Shown one piece after another: positions 6,834-13,230 of a stretch of 21,489 nucleotides of DNA; positions within the stretch are counted from its first letter, which is position 1, and each line of letters opens with the position of its first letter. The notes beneath the pieces are model-generated. The model was not told where the DNA came from. It ran no database searches and saw nothing but the letters and a program-made list of their open reading frames with translations. The DNA is taken from NCBI GenBank assembly GCA_009691355.1, contig SICW01000005.1, positions 1 to 21,489 of the forward strand. The letters run 5' to 3'. Made by a program: the position numbers and the translations under genes. Origin of the DNA: Candidatus Woesearchaeota archaeon (GTDB lineage: Archaea > Nanobdellota > Nanobdellia > SCGC-AAA011-G17 > GW2011-AR17).

Positions 6834-7301
6834 CTATTTTCTCTTCCCCAACAGAAGCACTCCTGCCTTACTCAAAAATTCTTCACGTTTAAGTTCATCA
6901 ACCATGTAAAATACCTGTTCTTTTTCCACACCGTATTTCTCTTCAAGCATATCAAGATAATCTTCCAGTTCTTTCATAGTCTGAAAAATAAAGTCTGCCA
7001 TAAAATCATAGCCATTATTCACTTTATATAACTCATTCAAGGAAGGATGTGCAAACAAATGTTCCCTAAGTTTTTGCAGTTCTGTTTTCTTAGCTTTCAA
7101 TAAAACTCGTGCACGAATATGGAAGCCTAATTGTGCGAAATCAACCAGGGATGTATGCTTTCGAATAAGCCCTTTCCTATAGTGTTTCAACTTTTCATAA
7201 ATGGTTGAGACAGGAATTTTTGTCATCCTGCTCATATCTGTCAAACTCATTCTGCTATCTCCTCGAAGGAGTGCAACTAATACTGTATCGACATTATTCA
7301 T
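6834..7301 (-). CDS. Lrp/AsnC-type transcriptional regulator, 155 aa
   Basis: An N-terminal winged helix-turn-helix (about residues 1-58: D-T-V-L-V-A-L-L-R-G-D-S-R-M-S-L, then M-T-K-I-P-V-S-T-I-Y-E-K-L-K) precedes a C-terminal alpha/beta domain of the RAM kind (G-F-H-I-R-A-R-V-L-L-K; V-N-N-G-Y-D-F-M-A-D). Such proteins form dimers or octamers and control amino-acid or energy genes, often including their own. The length is typical. The ATG at 7301 has a strong ribosome-binding site (GAGGTGAT, 7305-7312). The upstream DNA has an AGCCT/AGGCT dyad, a TAAGGCTCT direct repeat and a 17-bp palindrome (7329-7374), candidate autoregulatory sites. Stop TAG. Confidence 0.85.
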   Translation of the reverse strand: MNNVDTVLVALLRGDSRMSLTDMSRMTKIPVSTIYEKLKHYRKGLIRKHTSLVDFAQLGFHIRARVLLKAKKTELQKLREHLFAHPSLNELYKVNNGYDFMADFIFQTMKELEDYLDMLEEKYGVEKEQVFYMVDELKREEFLSKAGVLLLGKRK

Positions 7302-7304
7302 GCG

Positions 7305-7312
7305 ATCACCTC
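7305..7312 (-). promoter_or_regulatory. Shine-Dalgarno of the regulator gene
   Basis: GAGGTGAT on the minus strand, 3 nt before the ATG at 7301 (about 7 nt from the GAGG core). The leader means this mRNA is not leaderless, unlike many in the window. Confidence 0.55.
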
Positions 7313-7328
7313 AAATGTATCTAAGAAT

Positions 7329-7374
7329 AGCCTCTATAAGGCTCTGCTCCTAAGGCTCTATATAAAGTATATAG
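7329..7374. promoter_or_regulatory. Candidate operator: direct repeat, dyad and 17-bp palindrome
   Basis: TAAGGCTCT occurs at 7337-7345 and again at 7351-7359, a 14-bp period. The first copy is also the right arm of AGCCT-ctata-AGGCT (7329-7343). The second runs into the perfect palindrome CTATATA-aag-TATATAG (7358-7374), whose minus-strand reading contains a TATA box. The cluster sits 28-73 bp upstream of the Lrp-type regulator and is a plausible site of autoregulation. Protein binding is inference. Confidence 0.45.
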
Positions 7375-7381
7375 CACAAGC

Positions 7382-7390
7382 TTTATTAAT
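7382..7390 (+). promoter_or_regulatory. Possible TATA box ahead of the structured element
   Basis: tttattaat on the plus strand. Transcription 25-28 nt downstream would begin near 7412, just before the two dyads, so they could be part of a leader or a small RNA. Confidence 0.3.
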
Positions 7391-7411
7391 AAGATATTAT
7401 ACTCGTTTTTT

Positions 7412-7487
7412 AGGTGGTTTATGCTACCCGGCGCAGTACGGTGATGCTGCGCCACATGATCTTAAAACCTCAAATAGATGGTTTTAA
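7412..7487 (+). other. Structured intergenic element with two long dyads
   Basis: Dyad A is GGCGCAG (7430-7436) and CTGCGCC (7447-7453), a perfect 7-bp stem with a 10-nt loop, very GC-rich against the AT-rich surroundings. Dyad B is TTAAAACC (7462-7469) and GGTTTTAA (7480-7487), a perfect 8-bp stem also with a 10-nt loop. GGTTT at 7416-7420 could instead pair with AAACC at 7465-7469 and enclose dyad A, competing with dyad B. A 7-codon ORF (7421-7444, M-L-P-G-A-V-R) lies behind a GGTGG. The element may be a small RNA, a leader with alternative folds or a pair of protein-binding sites. I recognise no known RNA family. Confidence 0.45.
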
Positions 7488-7510
7488 CGCCATATAAAGG
7501 CAAAACGATA

Positions 7511-7520
7511 CATTTAAATA
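7511..7520 (+). promoter_or_regulatory. TATA-like box of the 207-aa orphan gene
   Basis: catttaaata; transcription about 26 nt downstream would give a leader of roughly 25 nt that contains the AGGAGTG ribosome-binding site at 7548-7554. Confidence 0.45.
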
Positions 7521-7564
7521 GGAGATTCGTCACTCAATAGTAACAAAAGGAGTGTAAAAAGAAA

Positions 7565-8188
7565 ATGACAAATCCAACACCTGCCCCGGCAGACCCTCAT
7601 AAAAAATTCAAAGACATTACTGACGTTATGTTAGTAGAAACCCAAGACAGAGCGCAAGCTTTAGAAACTAGGCTAACTCTCGCATGGGCAGATCAATATA
7701 GAACAAACCCAACAGATCATGGAAAAGGTATGGGAGAAGCATTATACAATGCTGGAGCAAAATACGTTCGAGAAGAGTTATACGGATTAACTAGCCCTCT
7801 TGGCGGAAACGCAAATCTTGCAACACAAGTAGATGCAATAATTGCACAAACTCTTGGAGTAAGTAAAACCCAACTTGTTGATACATATAAAGATCAAAAA
7901 GTAGTCAATGCAGGAGATATTGAATCCGTTGTAAAAGCAACTGGACAAGGTCTAGGAAAAGCAATGCAAGGAATCCAAGCACAAAGATTAAGAGATCTTG
8001 GAGAATCTGATAAAGATGCATTTGTAGACTATGTACTTGCTTTAGGTGCTGAAGTTGGCGCAACAAAATTAAAGAAAGAAAATATGCCAACATTACACGA
8101 AGCAATCGAGCAGTACGCAGGACTTATGCCTCTTGTAGCACAATACAGAGGAATCAAGAAATCTGCAGCAAACTACGGAAAACCTTAG
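7565..8188 (+). CDS. Orphan helical cytosolic protein, 207 aa
   Basis: I do not recognise a family. The N-terminus is Pro/Ala/Thr-rich (residues 2-11), followed by an almost entirely alpha-helical, Ala/Gln/Leu-rich body without Cys, signal peptide or membrane segment. The C-terminus is basic (K-K-S-A-A-N-Y-G-K-P). Local control signals suggest good expression: a TATA-like box, a Shine-Dalgarno AGGAGTG at 7548-7554 and a strong hairpin/oligo-T terminator that begins inside the last codons. The TAG stop (8186-8188) sits in the terminator stem. The dyad element at 7412-7487 lies directly upstream. An abundant structural or nucleic-acid-associated role is possible but not shown. Confidence 0.8.
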   Translation: MTNPTPAPADPHKKFKDITDVMLVETQDRAQALETRLTLAWADQYRTNPTDHGKGMGEALYNAGAKYVREELYGLTSPLGGNANLATQVDAIIAQTLGVSKTQLVDTYKDQKVVNAGDIESVVKATGQGLGKAMQGIQAQRLRDLGESDKDAFVDYVLALGAEVGATKLKKENMPTLHEAIEQYAGLMPLVAQYRGIKKSAANYGKP

Positions 8189-8201
8189 GAAGGTTTTTTT
8201 C
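8179..8201 (+). terminator. Hairpin plus oligo-T terminator
   Basis: AAAACCTT (8179-8186) and AAGGTTTT (8190-8197) form a perfect 8-bp stem with a 3-nt loop, running into a T-rich tract to about 8219. The stem overlaps the last codons and TAG stop of the 207-aa gene. Confidence 0.75.
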
Positions 8202-8272
8202 TTTTATTTTTTCTTTTTTAATAAATTTTAAAAAAAATAGCAACAAAAATAACTATAGATGATCTCAAAGAG

Positions 8273-8701
8273 ATGAGAGGTTCTCGATTATATTTGCCTT
8301 ATGCAAGGGGAGATGATGGCTCTCCAATATTCTCAGCTTTGATCAGAGATCTATCAGATGTAGAAACCGAGTTAACATCAAGAGATCTTGCGGGCTATTT
8401 GGTTGTTCAAGCAGTACATCTCAGAGATCAAGATAGAATGAATTTTCTAGAGAGATCACTTAGAGACCTTCCTTGGCATGAGTACATTAATGGAAGGATT
8501 GCAACAAGAGCATATAATGCATTAGGAAATCATCTTGGTCGTTCAACTCAAACTATTGGTGATGGGGTTCGATGCTTTGAGGAAATAGCAAGCCGTAGAG
8601 GGCAAGCAGTCATAAAAAACTATGGCCGTAAATGTCATGAAGCTACTGAATGGGTTTATGGTAAAATGGGTATACAGTTGCCCAAACTCCCGGTGAAATA
8701 A
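8273..8701 (+). CDS. Orphan protein, 142 aa, uncertain start
   Basis: No family is recognised. The protein is soluble, helical and Arg-rich, ending K-M-G-I-Q-L-P-K-L-P-V-K. The first ATG in frame is 8273, with no good ribosome-binding site. Upstream of it the same frame stays open for 17 codons (reading I-T-I-D-D-L-K-E just before the Met) without ATG, GTG or TTG. A five-codon ORF (ATG 8259, M-I-S-K-R) ends in a TGA that overlaps the ATG at 8273, so re-initiation is one way this gene could be translated; an ATA or ATT start or a small sequence error are alternatives. Stop TAA, 4 nt before the convergent nucleotidyltransferase stop. Confidence 0.65.
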   Translation: MRGSRLYLPYARGDDGSPIFSALIRDLSDVETELTSRDLAGYLVVQAVHLRDQDRMNFLERSLRDLPWHEYINGRIATRAYNALGNHLGRSTQTIGDGVRCFEEIASRRGQAVIKNYGRKCHEATEWVYGKMGIQLPKLPVK

Positions 8702-8705
8702 ACGA

Positions 8706-9524
8706 TCACTTTTTCTTTTCTTTTCGAATAAACCGATCCATTTCTTTGACAAATTTTTCTGCTTTTATGCGAAGAGCATCATACTCTTTTCCAGAAACAG
8801 TTCTTTTACTTCGAGAAGTAATTCCTTTAAACAAAATATACATCTCTGTCATAGTTTTCACTGCTTCTTTAGATATTTTTTTATCTTTGACAAGTGTTTG
8901 TTGCATAATTTCAGATACATGCTCAGGGCTTGGAGGCACTTCACCGTAATGCATAAGCGCTGCATGCGCAGAATTAATCACCGACCAGTACAAATCAACA
9001 CTTGCGGCCAATAAATGTCCATCTGCCTTCTCTAAGCAGACAGGTGCCATAGCAAAATAGGTTGCAATAGATTCCTGTGTTGGACGTATTCTTCCTTGAT
9101 CAAGTAACTGTTGTAAAGGATCAAAAAAACCTGTATCCACAAGTGCAATACCATAACGCAAGATATTTGTTGCAACAGGGTCTCCCGCACGTACGTATTC
9201 CCAGAAACTGCTAAATTTCATCGACTGCACATGAAGTCTCTTCACATCTGTATCCGCAATAATTTTTTGCAGAATAACTCTGTATGTTTGTACAATATCT
9301 TCATTGAATTCAACACGTACATCATCAAGCACAATCAGAATATCAATATCATTGGGTTTTTTTCCTTCTGATTTTGTTGCACTTCCAAAGAGAACAATCG
9401 CTTTGGTAAATTCTCCAAACTCTTTGTAGATACGTGTTGCAAATGTTTTTGCAAGCTCAAACTCCTCACTAGGATAATTTTTTTGTACATCTCTTTTTCC
9501 GGAATATTTTATTTGAAATTTCAT
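8706..9524 (-). CDS. Nucleotidyltransferase with HEPN-like C-terminus, 272 aa
   Basis: The N-terminal half is a DNA-polymerase-beta-type (MNT-like) nucleotidyltransferase: L-F-G47-S48-A and, ten residues later, D59-I-D61. The third acidic residue of the usual triad is not obvious; the strand reads R-L-H-V-Q. The middle carries G-D-P-x-x-x-N-I-L-R-Y-G and a G-R-I-R-P-T block. The C-terminal half is helical (A-A-S-V-D-L-Y-W-S-V-I-N-S-A-H-A-A-L) and resembles a HEPN domain but lacks a clear R-x4-H motif. The ATG at 9524 has GAGGT 6 nt upstream (9531-9535); the frame is open to 9578, but that overlaps the preceding gene. It lies 14 nt downstream of the endonuclease-IV-like gene, so the two are co-transcribed. 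It could modify RNA or protein, as some MNT/HEPN pairs do; this is inference. Confidence 0.82.
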   Translation of the reverse strand: MKFQIKYSGKRDVQKNYPSEEFELAKTFATRIYKEFGEFTKAIVLFGSATKSEGKKPNDIDILIVLDDVRVEFNEDIVQTYRVILQKIIADTDVKRLHVQSMKFSSFWEYVRAGDPVATNILRYGIALVDTGFFDPLQQLLDQGRIRPTQESIATYFAMAPVCLEKADGHLLAASVDLYWSVINSAHAALMHYGEVPPSPEHVSEIMQQTLVKDKKISKEAVKTMTEMYILFKGITSRSKRTVSGKEYDALRIKAEKFVKEMDRFIRKEKKK

Positions 9525-9530
9525 TCTTAC

Positions 9531-9535
9531 ACCTC
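9531..9535 (-). promoter_or_regulatory. Shine-Dalgarno deciding the nucleotidyltransferase start
   Basis: GAGGT on the minus strand, 6 nt before the ATG at 9524 and just after the TAA of the upstream gene. It supports this start over the longer frame from 9578. Confidence 0.6.
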
Positions 9536-9538
9536 TTT

Positions 9539-11455
9539 TTATTCTATCGGAGCATCTGAATAGCTCCATAAACGCCAATCTTTCCCCAATCCCCCACCAT
9601 AGTTTCCACTTACATGAAAAGGTGTACTTGAAGTTCCAAAGTATCCCCCACTTTCAATATCCCTCCAAGTTGGAGACATTCCTTCAACACGATAAATGGG
9701 TGATCCTGCTAAATTAGCCCATGCTGCAAGCAAAGCTCCTGCTTCCTGTTGCTCTTCTGGTCCCTGTGCACCCCACTCAACAACCAATTTTCCTTTGTAT
9801 TTATCTTGACGAAAAAGATCCACCAAATCTCGTATGGGGGCATTTCCTCCTCCAACATTGAGGTGTTCATCTTGATATCCAAAGTTATCCGAAATATGCA
9901 CATTTCCAATAATACCTTCATCAACGAGTTGTTTTACCTCACCAACAAGCCAGGTATCAAATTTTTTTTTATTATCTTCAGGGGAGAGTTTTTTATCATC
10001 CTCAAAATATTTTGCCCAGGTGTTTGCATGTCCCGTGTCAAAAGTTGCTTTAATATGCTCATTTGCAATGGTCTTTGCTTCTTTTCCCTTAATACCCATC
10101 TCTCCTAATTTTTCAACCATCCTCTCACGTGATTTTACTACAATCTCTTTTAATTCTTGGGGATGTCCACCATATCCATACTCTGCAAACATGTTTTCTG
10201 GAGCAACAAAAACAGCTTTGTCTAGTTTTTTTTGCTTTCCAATACGATAAGCATAGATCGCAGCATCAGCAAAGGTGTCTGCAGTTCTATCTAGGCCTAC
10301 TTTTTCAATAGCATCAATATTTTTATGTTGTTTCCAAAGGTTATTCACATTTTTCTGAAAACCAATATATCCTTCTTGATAGTGAATTGCTTGCTCTTTC
10401 ATAGCATGAGCGTATTTTTCAAGGACTTCACTAGGTGTTTTTCCTTTTTCAAGTTCTGGCGCAAGTTCTTTGAATTCATTTCTAAAGGCATTAAGAAGGT
10501 ACTCCTGTTTATCTTTTGGCGTTCGTTTTTCTAATTCTTGCCATGCACCAATTTTACCCTTAACTTTATCATAGTTTTCCATATATGTTTTTGCTCGTTC
10601 TTGATATTCCGCAACCCTAGGCTGTTCTGCTTGAATTTGTTGAAAGCTTTGAAGGAAGAGGAATTCTTTTTCTGGGCTTCTTTGTTCTTCCTTTGGGTTA
10701 GCGTTATTCCATTCTTTAATTTCTTGAGAAAACTCATCAAAGCTAAGACCAGCTTTTCCATCTTTACTTTTTTTCCAAAGGATTTCACCTGTTTTTTCAT
10801 CAGTCTTAGGAACTCTATGTGCATAATCTCTCTGATCTTTCAAAGGCTTCCCATCAAGATCCACATATTCCCCATTGACTTTTTTCCAATCAGGAACATC
10901 AAGAGGATGTTTTGGAACCGTAAACACTTTTCCCGTTTCTCTATCAGCAAGGTAGAGCAGTTCTTGTTTATCACTTCCCACTTTAAATTTAGGGTCTTTA
11001 ATAGTTCTTGGAAACTCTCCCGTGTGAAGAACAACTGCTCCACCACCAGCAGTATCTGCAGCAAACTCAATAGTTCTTTTAATTTCTTGTAATTTGTCTT
11101 GTTGCACTCTATCTTCAAATGCATCTCGATTATTAAATCCAGAAAATCCGGCCATATTAACAGCAGCATGCGTGCTTAACGTAACCTCATTTATTTTTGC
11201 AAGCTTTCGTATTTCTTCTCTTTTTACCCTGTCAAACATCTCCGGGTTGGTATTCATACCCTGTAGGCTTCCTTTTCCAGTACCACCAAAAACAAGCTCA
11301 ACATGATGCGTACCTGTAGCAATGTCTGCTTTGAGTGCTTGAAGAACATCACCAATCTTTGCACTCACACCAAACTCTTTGACATGCATATCTTTAATCT
11401 GTGATTTTGGAGCATCCATTGCGTGAAAATAATCCGTAGAGCCAAAAACAACCAT
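9539..11455 (-). CDS. Endonuclease-IV-like TIM-barrel protein with large insertion, 638 aa
   Basis: The barrel belongs to the AP endonuclease 2/xylose-isomerase-like family. All nine metal ligands of endonuclease IV have counterparts in order: His96 (S-T-H-A), His144 (V-L-H-T-G-E), Glu420 (A-P-E-N-M), Asp473 and His476 (F-D-T-G-H), His520 (V-H-I-S-D-N), Asp529 and His531 (D-E-H-L), and Glu560 (V-V-E-W-G). This predicts a trinuclear zinc site. About 240 residues (roughly 155-395), charged and mostly helical, are inserted between strands carrying His144 and Glu420; classical enzymes total about 280 aa. A 70-residue Gly/Ser/Trp-rich tail follows the barrel. It may cut DNA at abasic sites or be an isomerase or hydrolase. 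A TATA-like box 27 nt upstream of ATG 11455 suggests a leaderless mRNA; the nucleotidyltransferase follows after 14 nt. Confidence 0.85.
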   Translation of the reverse strand: MVVFGSTDYFHAMDAPKSQIKDMHVKEFGVSAKIGDVLQALKADIATGTHHVELVFGGTGKGSLQGMNTNPEMFDRVKREEIRKLAKINEVTLSTHAAVNMAGFSGFNNRDAFEDRVQQDKLQEIKRTIEFAADTAGGGAVVLHTGEFPRTIKDPKFKVGSDKQELLYLADRETGKVFTVPKHPLDVPDWKKVNGEYVDLDGKPLKDQRDYAHRVPKTDEKTGEILWKKSKDGKAGLSFDEFSQEIKEWNNANPKEEQRSPEKEFLFLQSFQQIQAEQPRVAEYQERAKTYMENYDKVKGKIGAWQELEKRTPKDKQEYLLNAFRNEFKELAPELEKGKTPSEVLEKYAHAMKEQAIHYQEGYIGFQKNVNNLWKQHKNIDAIEKVGLDRTADTFADAAIYAYRIGKQKKLDKAVFVAPENMFAEYGYGGHPQELKEIVVKSRERMVEKLGEMGIKGKEAKTIANEHIKATFDTGHANTWAKYFEDDKKLSPEDNKKKFDTWLVGEVKQLVDEGIIGNVHISDNFGYQDEHLNVGGGNAPIRDLVDLFRQDKYKGKLVVEWGAQGPEEQQEAGALLAAWANLAGSPIYRVEGMSPTWRDIESGGYFGTSSTPFHVSGNYGGGLGKDWRLWSYSDAPIE

Positions 11456-11477
11456 GGCTCTGTCAGGGTGAAGAAAC

Positions 11478-11486
11478 TTTATATAA
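11478..11486 (-). promoter_or_regulatory. TATA-like box of the endonuclease-IV-like operon
   Basis: ttatataaa on the minus strand, centred about 27 nt upstream of the ATG at 11455. It is back to back with the box at 11503-11510. Confidence 0.5.
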
Positions 11487-11502
11487 CTTTCGAGCGATAT
11501 CT

Positions 11503-11510
11503 TTTTATAA
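11503..11510 (+). promoter_or_regulatory. TATA-like box of the DUF885 gene
   Basis: ttttataa, centred about 28 nt upstream of the ATG at 11535, consistent with a leaderless or nearly leaderless mRNA. Confidence 0.45.
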
Positions 11511-11534
11511 CACTCCTTCTTTTTCCAGCTCTAC

Positions 11535-13217
11535 ATGGTTGATGATTATAGAACACTTTCTCAGGAGTTTGATACTCTTATGGCCGCAAATACTCTTCGT
11601 GCAGTAAGCAAAGAAGATTTTAGAAATCCTGACCAGCTTCCAAATATCAGCGCAGAAGCAATGGAAGACTTTGCTTCAAGGTGTAGTGATCTTGCAATGA
11701 GGATAGCAAATGCAAATGCAGGTGAAACCTTTGATGAAAGAATAGACCTTGAAGTTGCTGCTGGAGAGTTGCGAGCACAGGTCATTGATACCATAGGAGA
11801 TATTGATGGTTCTCCAAGATATGCAGTAAACCCTCTTTCCAATCTATCCTTTTTTGCGGATGGTCTCCTTTTTTTCTTAGAGCGTGATCCTAGATCAGAA
11901 AGAGAAAGGGTTGATGGTTTAGTCAGAAAGTTAGAACAACTCCCCATATTTTTAGAACAGGGTGCTTCTCGTTTAGATCATCCGGTAGAAACTTGGAGAG
12001 ATATGGAATGTGAAGTTGCAAAAGGATATGGAAACATGGCTCAAGCAATTCATTCCTTTGCAGAAAATGCAGGGTATCAAGATATGTCTTCTTTAAATGC
12101 AGCTCTGCTTAGAGCAGCAACAGCAGTATATGGATATAGTCAACAACTTAGAGAAATGCCTACAAGAAGAGCACTGAGTCTTGGAGAAGATGTGACAAGA
12201 ATTTTATTTCAAGATCGAGGAATAGAAATATCTTTAGAAGAAATGCATAGACTTGCAACAAGAGATATTGAAGAAAAGACAGGTAGAATAGAAGATCTTC
12301 GAAGAAGAGTAGTAGAAAAATATTATTTTCCAAGTGGGAGTTCTGCAGTAGAAGTAACCCAGTTATTGAAAGCTGCAACAGAATGTAAAGAAGGAACGGC
12401 TGTGCAAGTAGCAGAAGAAATTCTTACGCAAGCAATACGCTTTGCATATGACCAAGGCATTGTTCACCCATTAGAAGGTCCAAATGAAGCAAGGATAGCC
12501 TTTACTCCAAGGTATTTACGCCCAATGGTCCCTTCTGCAGCAATGTATCCTCCGGGATCTTTTGCACAAGGATCCAGGAAAAGTGCCTATTTCATTACAG
12601 AGAGAGAAGGAAATATCATGAGTAGACCCGCACTTGCAGGAACAGTCGCACACGAACTCATTCCAGGACATCATTATCAGGGAGTGCGTGCAACAGAGCA
12701 TCCCTCACGAATACGAGGCTGGTTATTTCCTTTAGATTTAGTTGAAGGGTGGACCACAAGAGTTGCAGAACAAGTAATGTCAGAAAGAGGATTCATTGGT
12801 ACTCCTGGTATGGAATTAGAAGAACAATTTTTCGCAGAAGCAGGTCAATTACGTTTAGGCGCAAGAGTCTATTTTGTTTTAGGGTGTTTAACTGGAGAGA
12901 GGAAATATCTTCAAAATCCTTTTGTGAATGTAGATACCGAACAAGATATAGTTCGTGCATCAGAAAAACTGTATAGCTCTCTTACAGGCTTTCCAGAGTC
13001 TCGTGCAAATGCAGATGTACATTTGTTCTCTTCCATGCAACAATACGGGGCATTATACCTCACAGGCAATGTACTCTTTCATCGTATGGAAGCACAAGCA
13101 AGAGAAAAACAAGGAAATTCTTTTAGGCTTGCAGATTTTCATGAAGCAATGCTCAGAGAAGGAACTTTACCCTTATCCGCAATGCAAAGAAGTTTAGAGT
13201 ACAAAGGTATAATGTAA
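11535..13217 (+). CDS. DUF885-family zinc metallopeptidase, 560 aa
   Basis: The family signature is the zinc-binding H373-E374-L-I-P-G-H379-H-Y-Q, matching the H-E-x-x-P-G-H-x-x-Q form of DUF885, and the later L-V-E405-G-W with Glu405 as probable third ligand. The length and the long helical N-terminal half are usual for the family. No signal peptide is present, so the protein should be cytosolic. DUF885 proteins are predicted or shown in a few cases to be carboxypeptidase- or aminopeptidase-like, so peptide turnover is a likely role. The gene diverges from the endonuclease-IV-like operon with 79 bp between start codons. Stop TAA followed at once by a T-rich tract. Confidence 0.9.
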   Translation: MVDDYRTLSQEFDTLMAANTLRAVSKEDFRNPDQLPNISAEAMEDFASRCSDLAMRIANANAGETFDERIDLEVAAGELRAQVIDTIGDIDGSPRYAVNPLSNLSFFADGLLFFLERDPRSERERVDGLVRKLEQLPIFLEQGASRLDHPVETWRDMECEVAKGYGNMAQAIHSFAENAGYQDMSSLNAALLRAATAVYGYSQQLREMPTRRALSLGEDVTRILFQDRGIEISLEEMHRLATRDIEEKTGRIEDLRRRVVEKYYFPSGSSAVEVTQLLKAATECKEGTAVQVAEEILTQAIRFAYDQGIVHPLEGPNEARIAFTPRYLRPMVPSAAMYPPGSFAQGSRKSAYFITEREGNIMSRPALAGTVAHELIPGHHYQGVRATEHPSRIRGWLFPLDLVEGWTTRVAEQVMSERGFIGTPGMELEEQFFAEAGQLRLGARVYFVLGCLTGERKYLQNPFVNVDTEQDIVRASEKLYSSLTGFPESRANADVHLFSSMQQYGALYLTGNVLFHRMEAQAREKQGNSFRLADFHEAMLREGTLPLSAMQRSLEYKGIM

Positions 13218-13230
13218 TTTTTTCTTTTTT
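13218..13230 (+). terminator. Oligo-T terminator after the DUF885 gene
   Basis: A run of twelve T broken by one C immediately follows the TAA. Archaeal RNA polymerase terminates at such tracts without a hairpin. It reaches the stop codon of the convergent 502-aa gene. Confidence 0.5.

Noticed and set aside
7412..7487. tRNA, C/D box or H/ACA guide RNA in the structured gap
   Set aside because: No cloverleaf can be drawn; GGTGATGC resembles a C box but no matching D box is found; an ACA follows dyad A, but the stem is too short for an H/ACA hairpin with a pocket.
10538..11092. A 184-aa ORF on the plus strand inside the endonuclease-IV-like gene
   Set aside because: It is the antisense shadow of a Lys/Glu-rich coding region; composition is Phe/Leu/Ser-rich and no start signals are seen.
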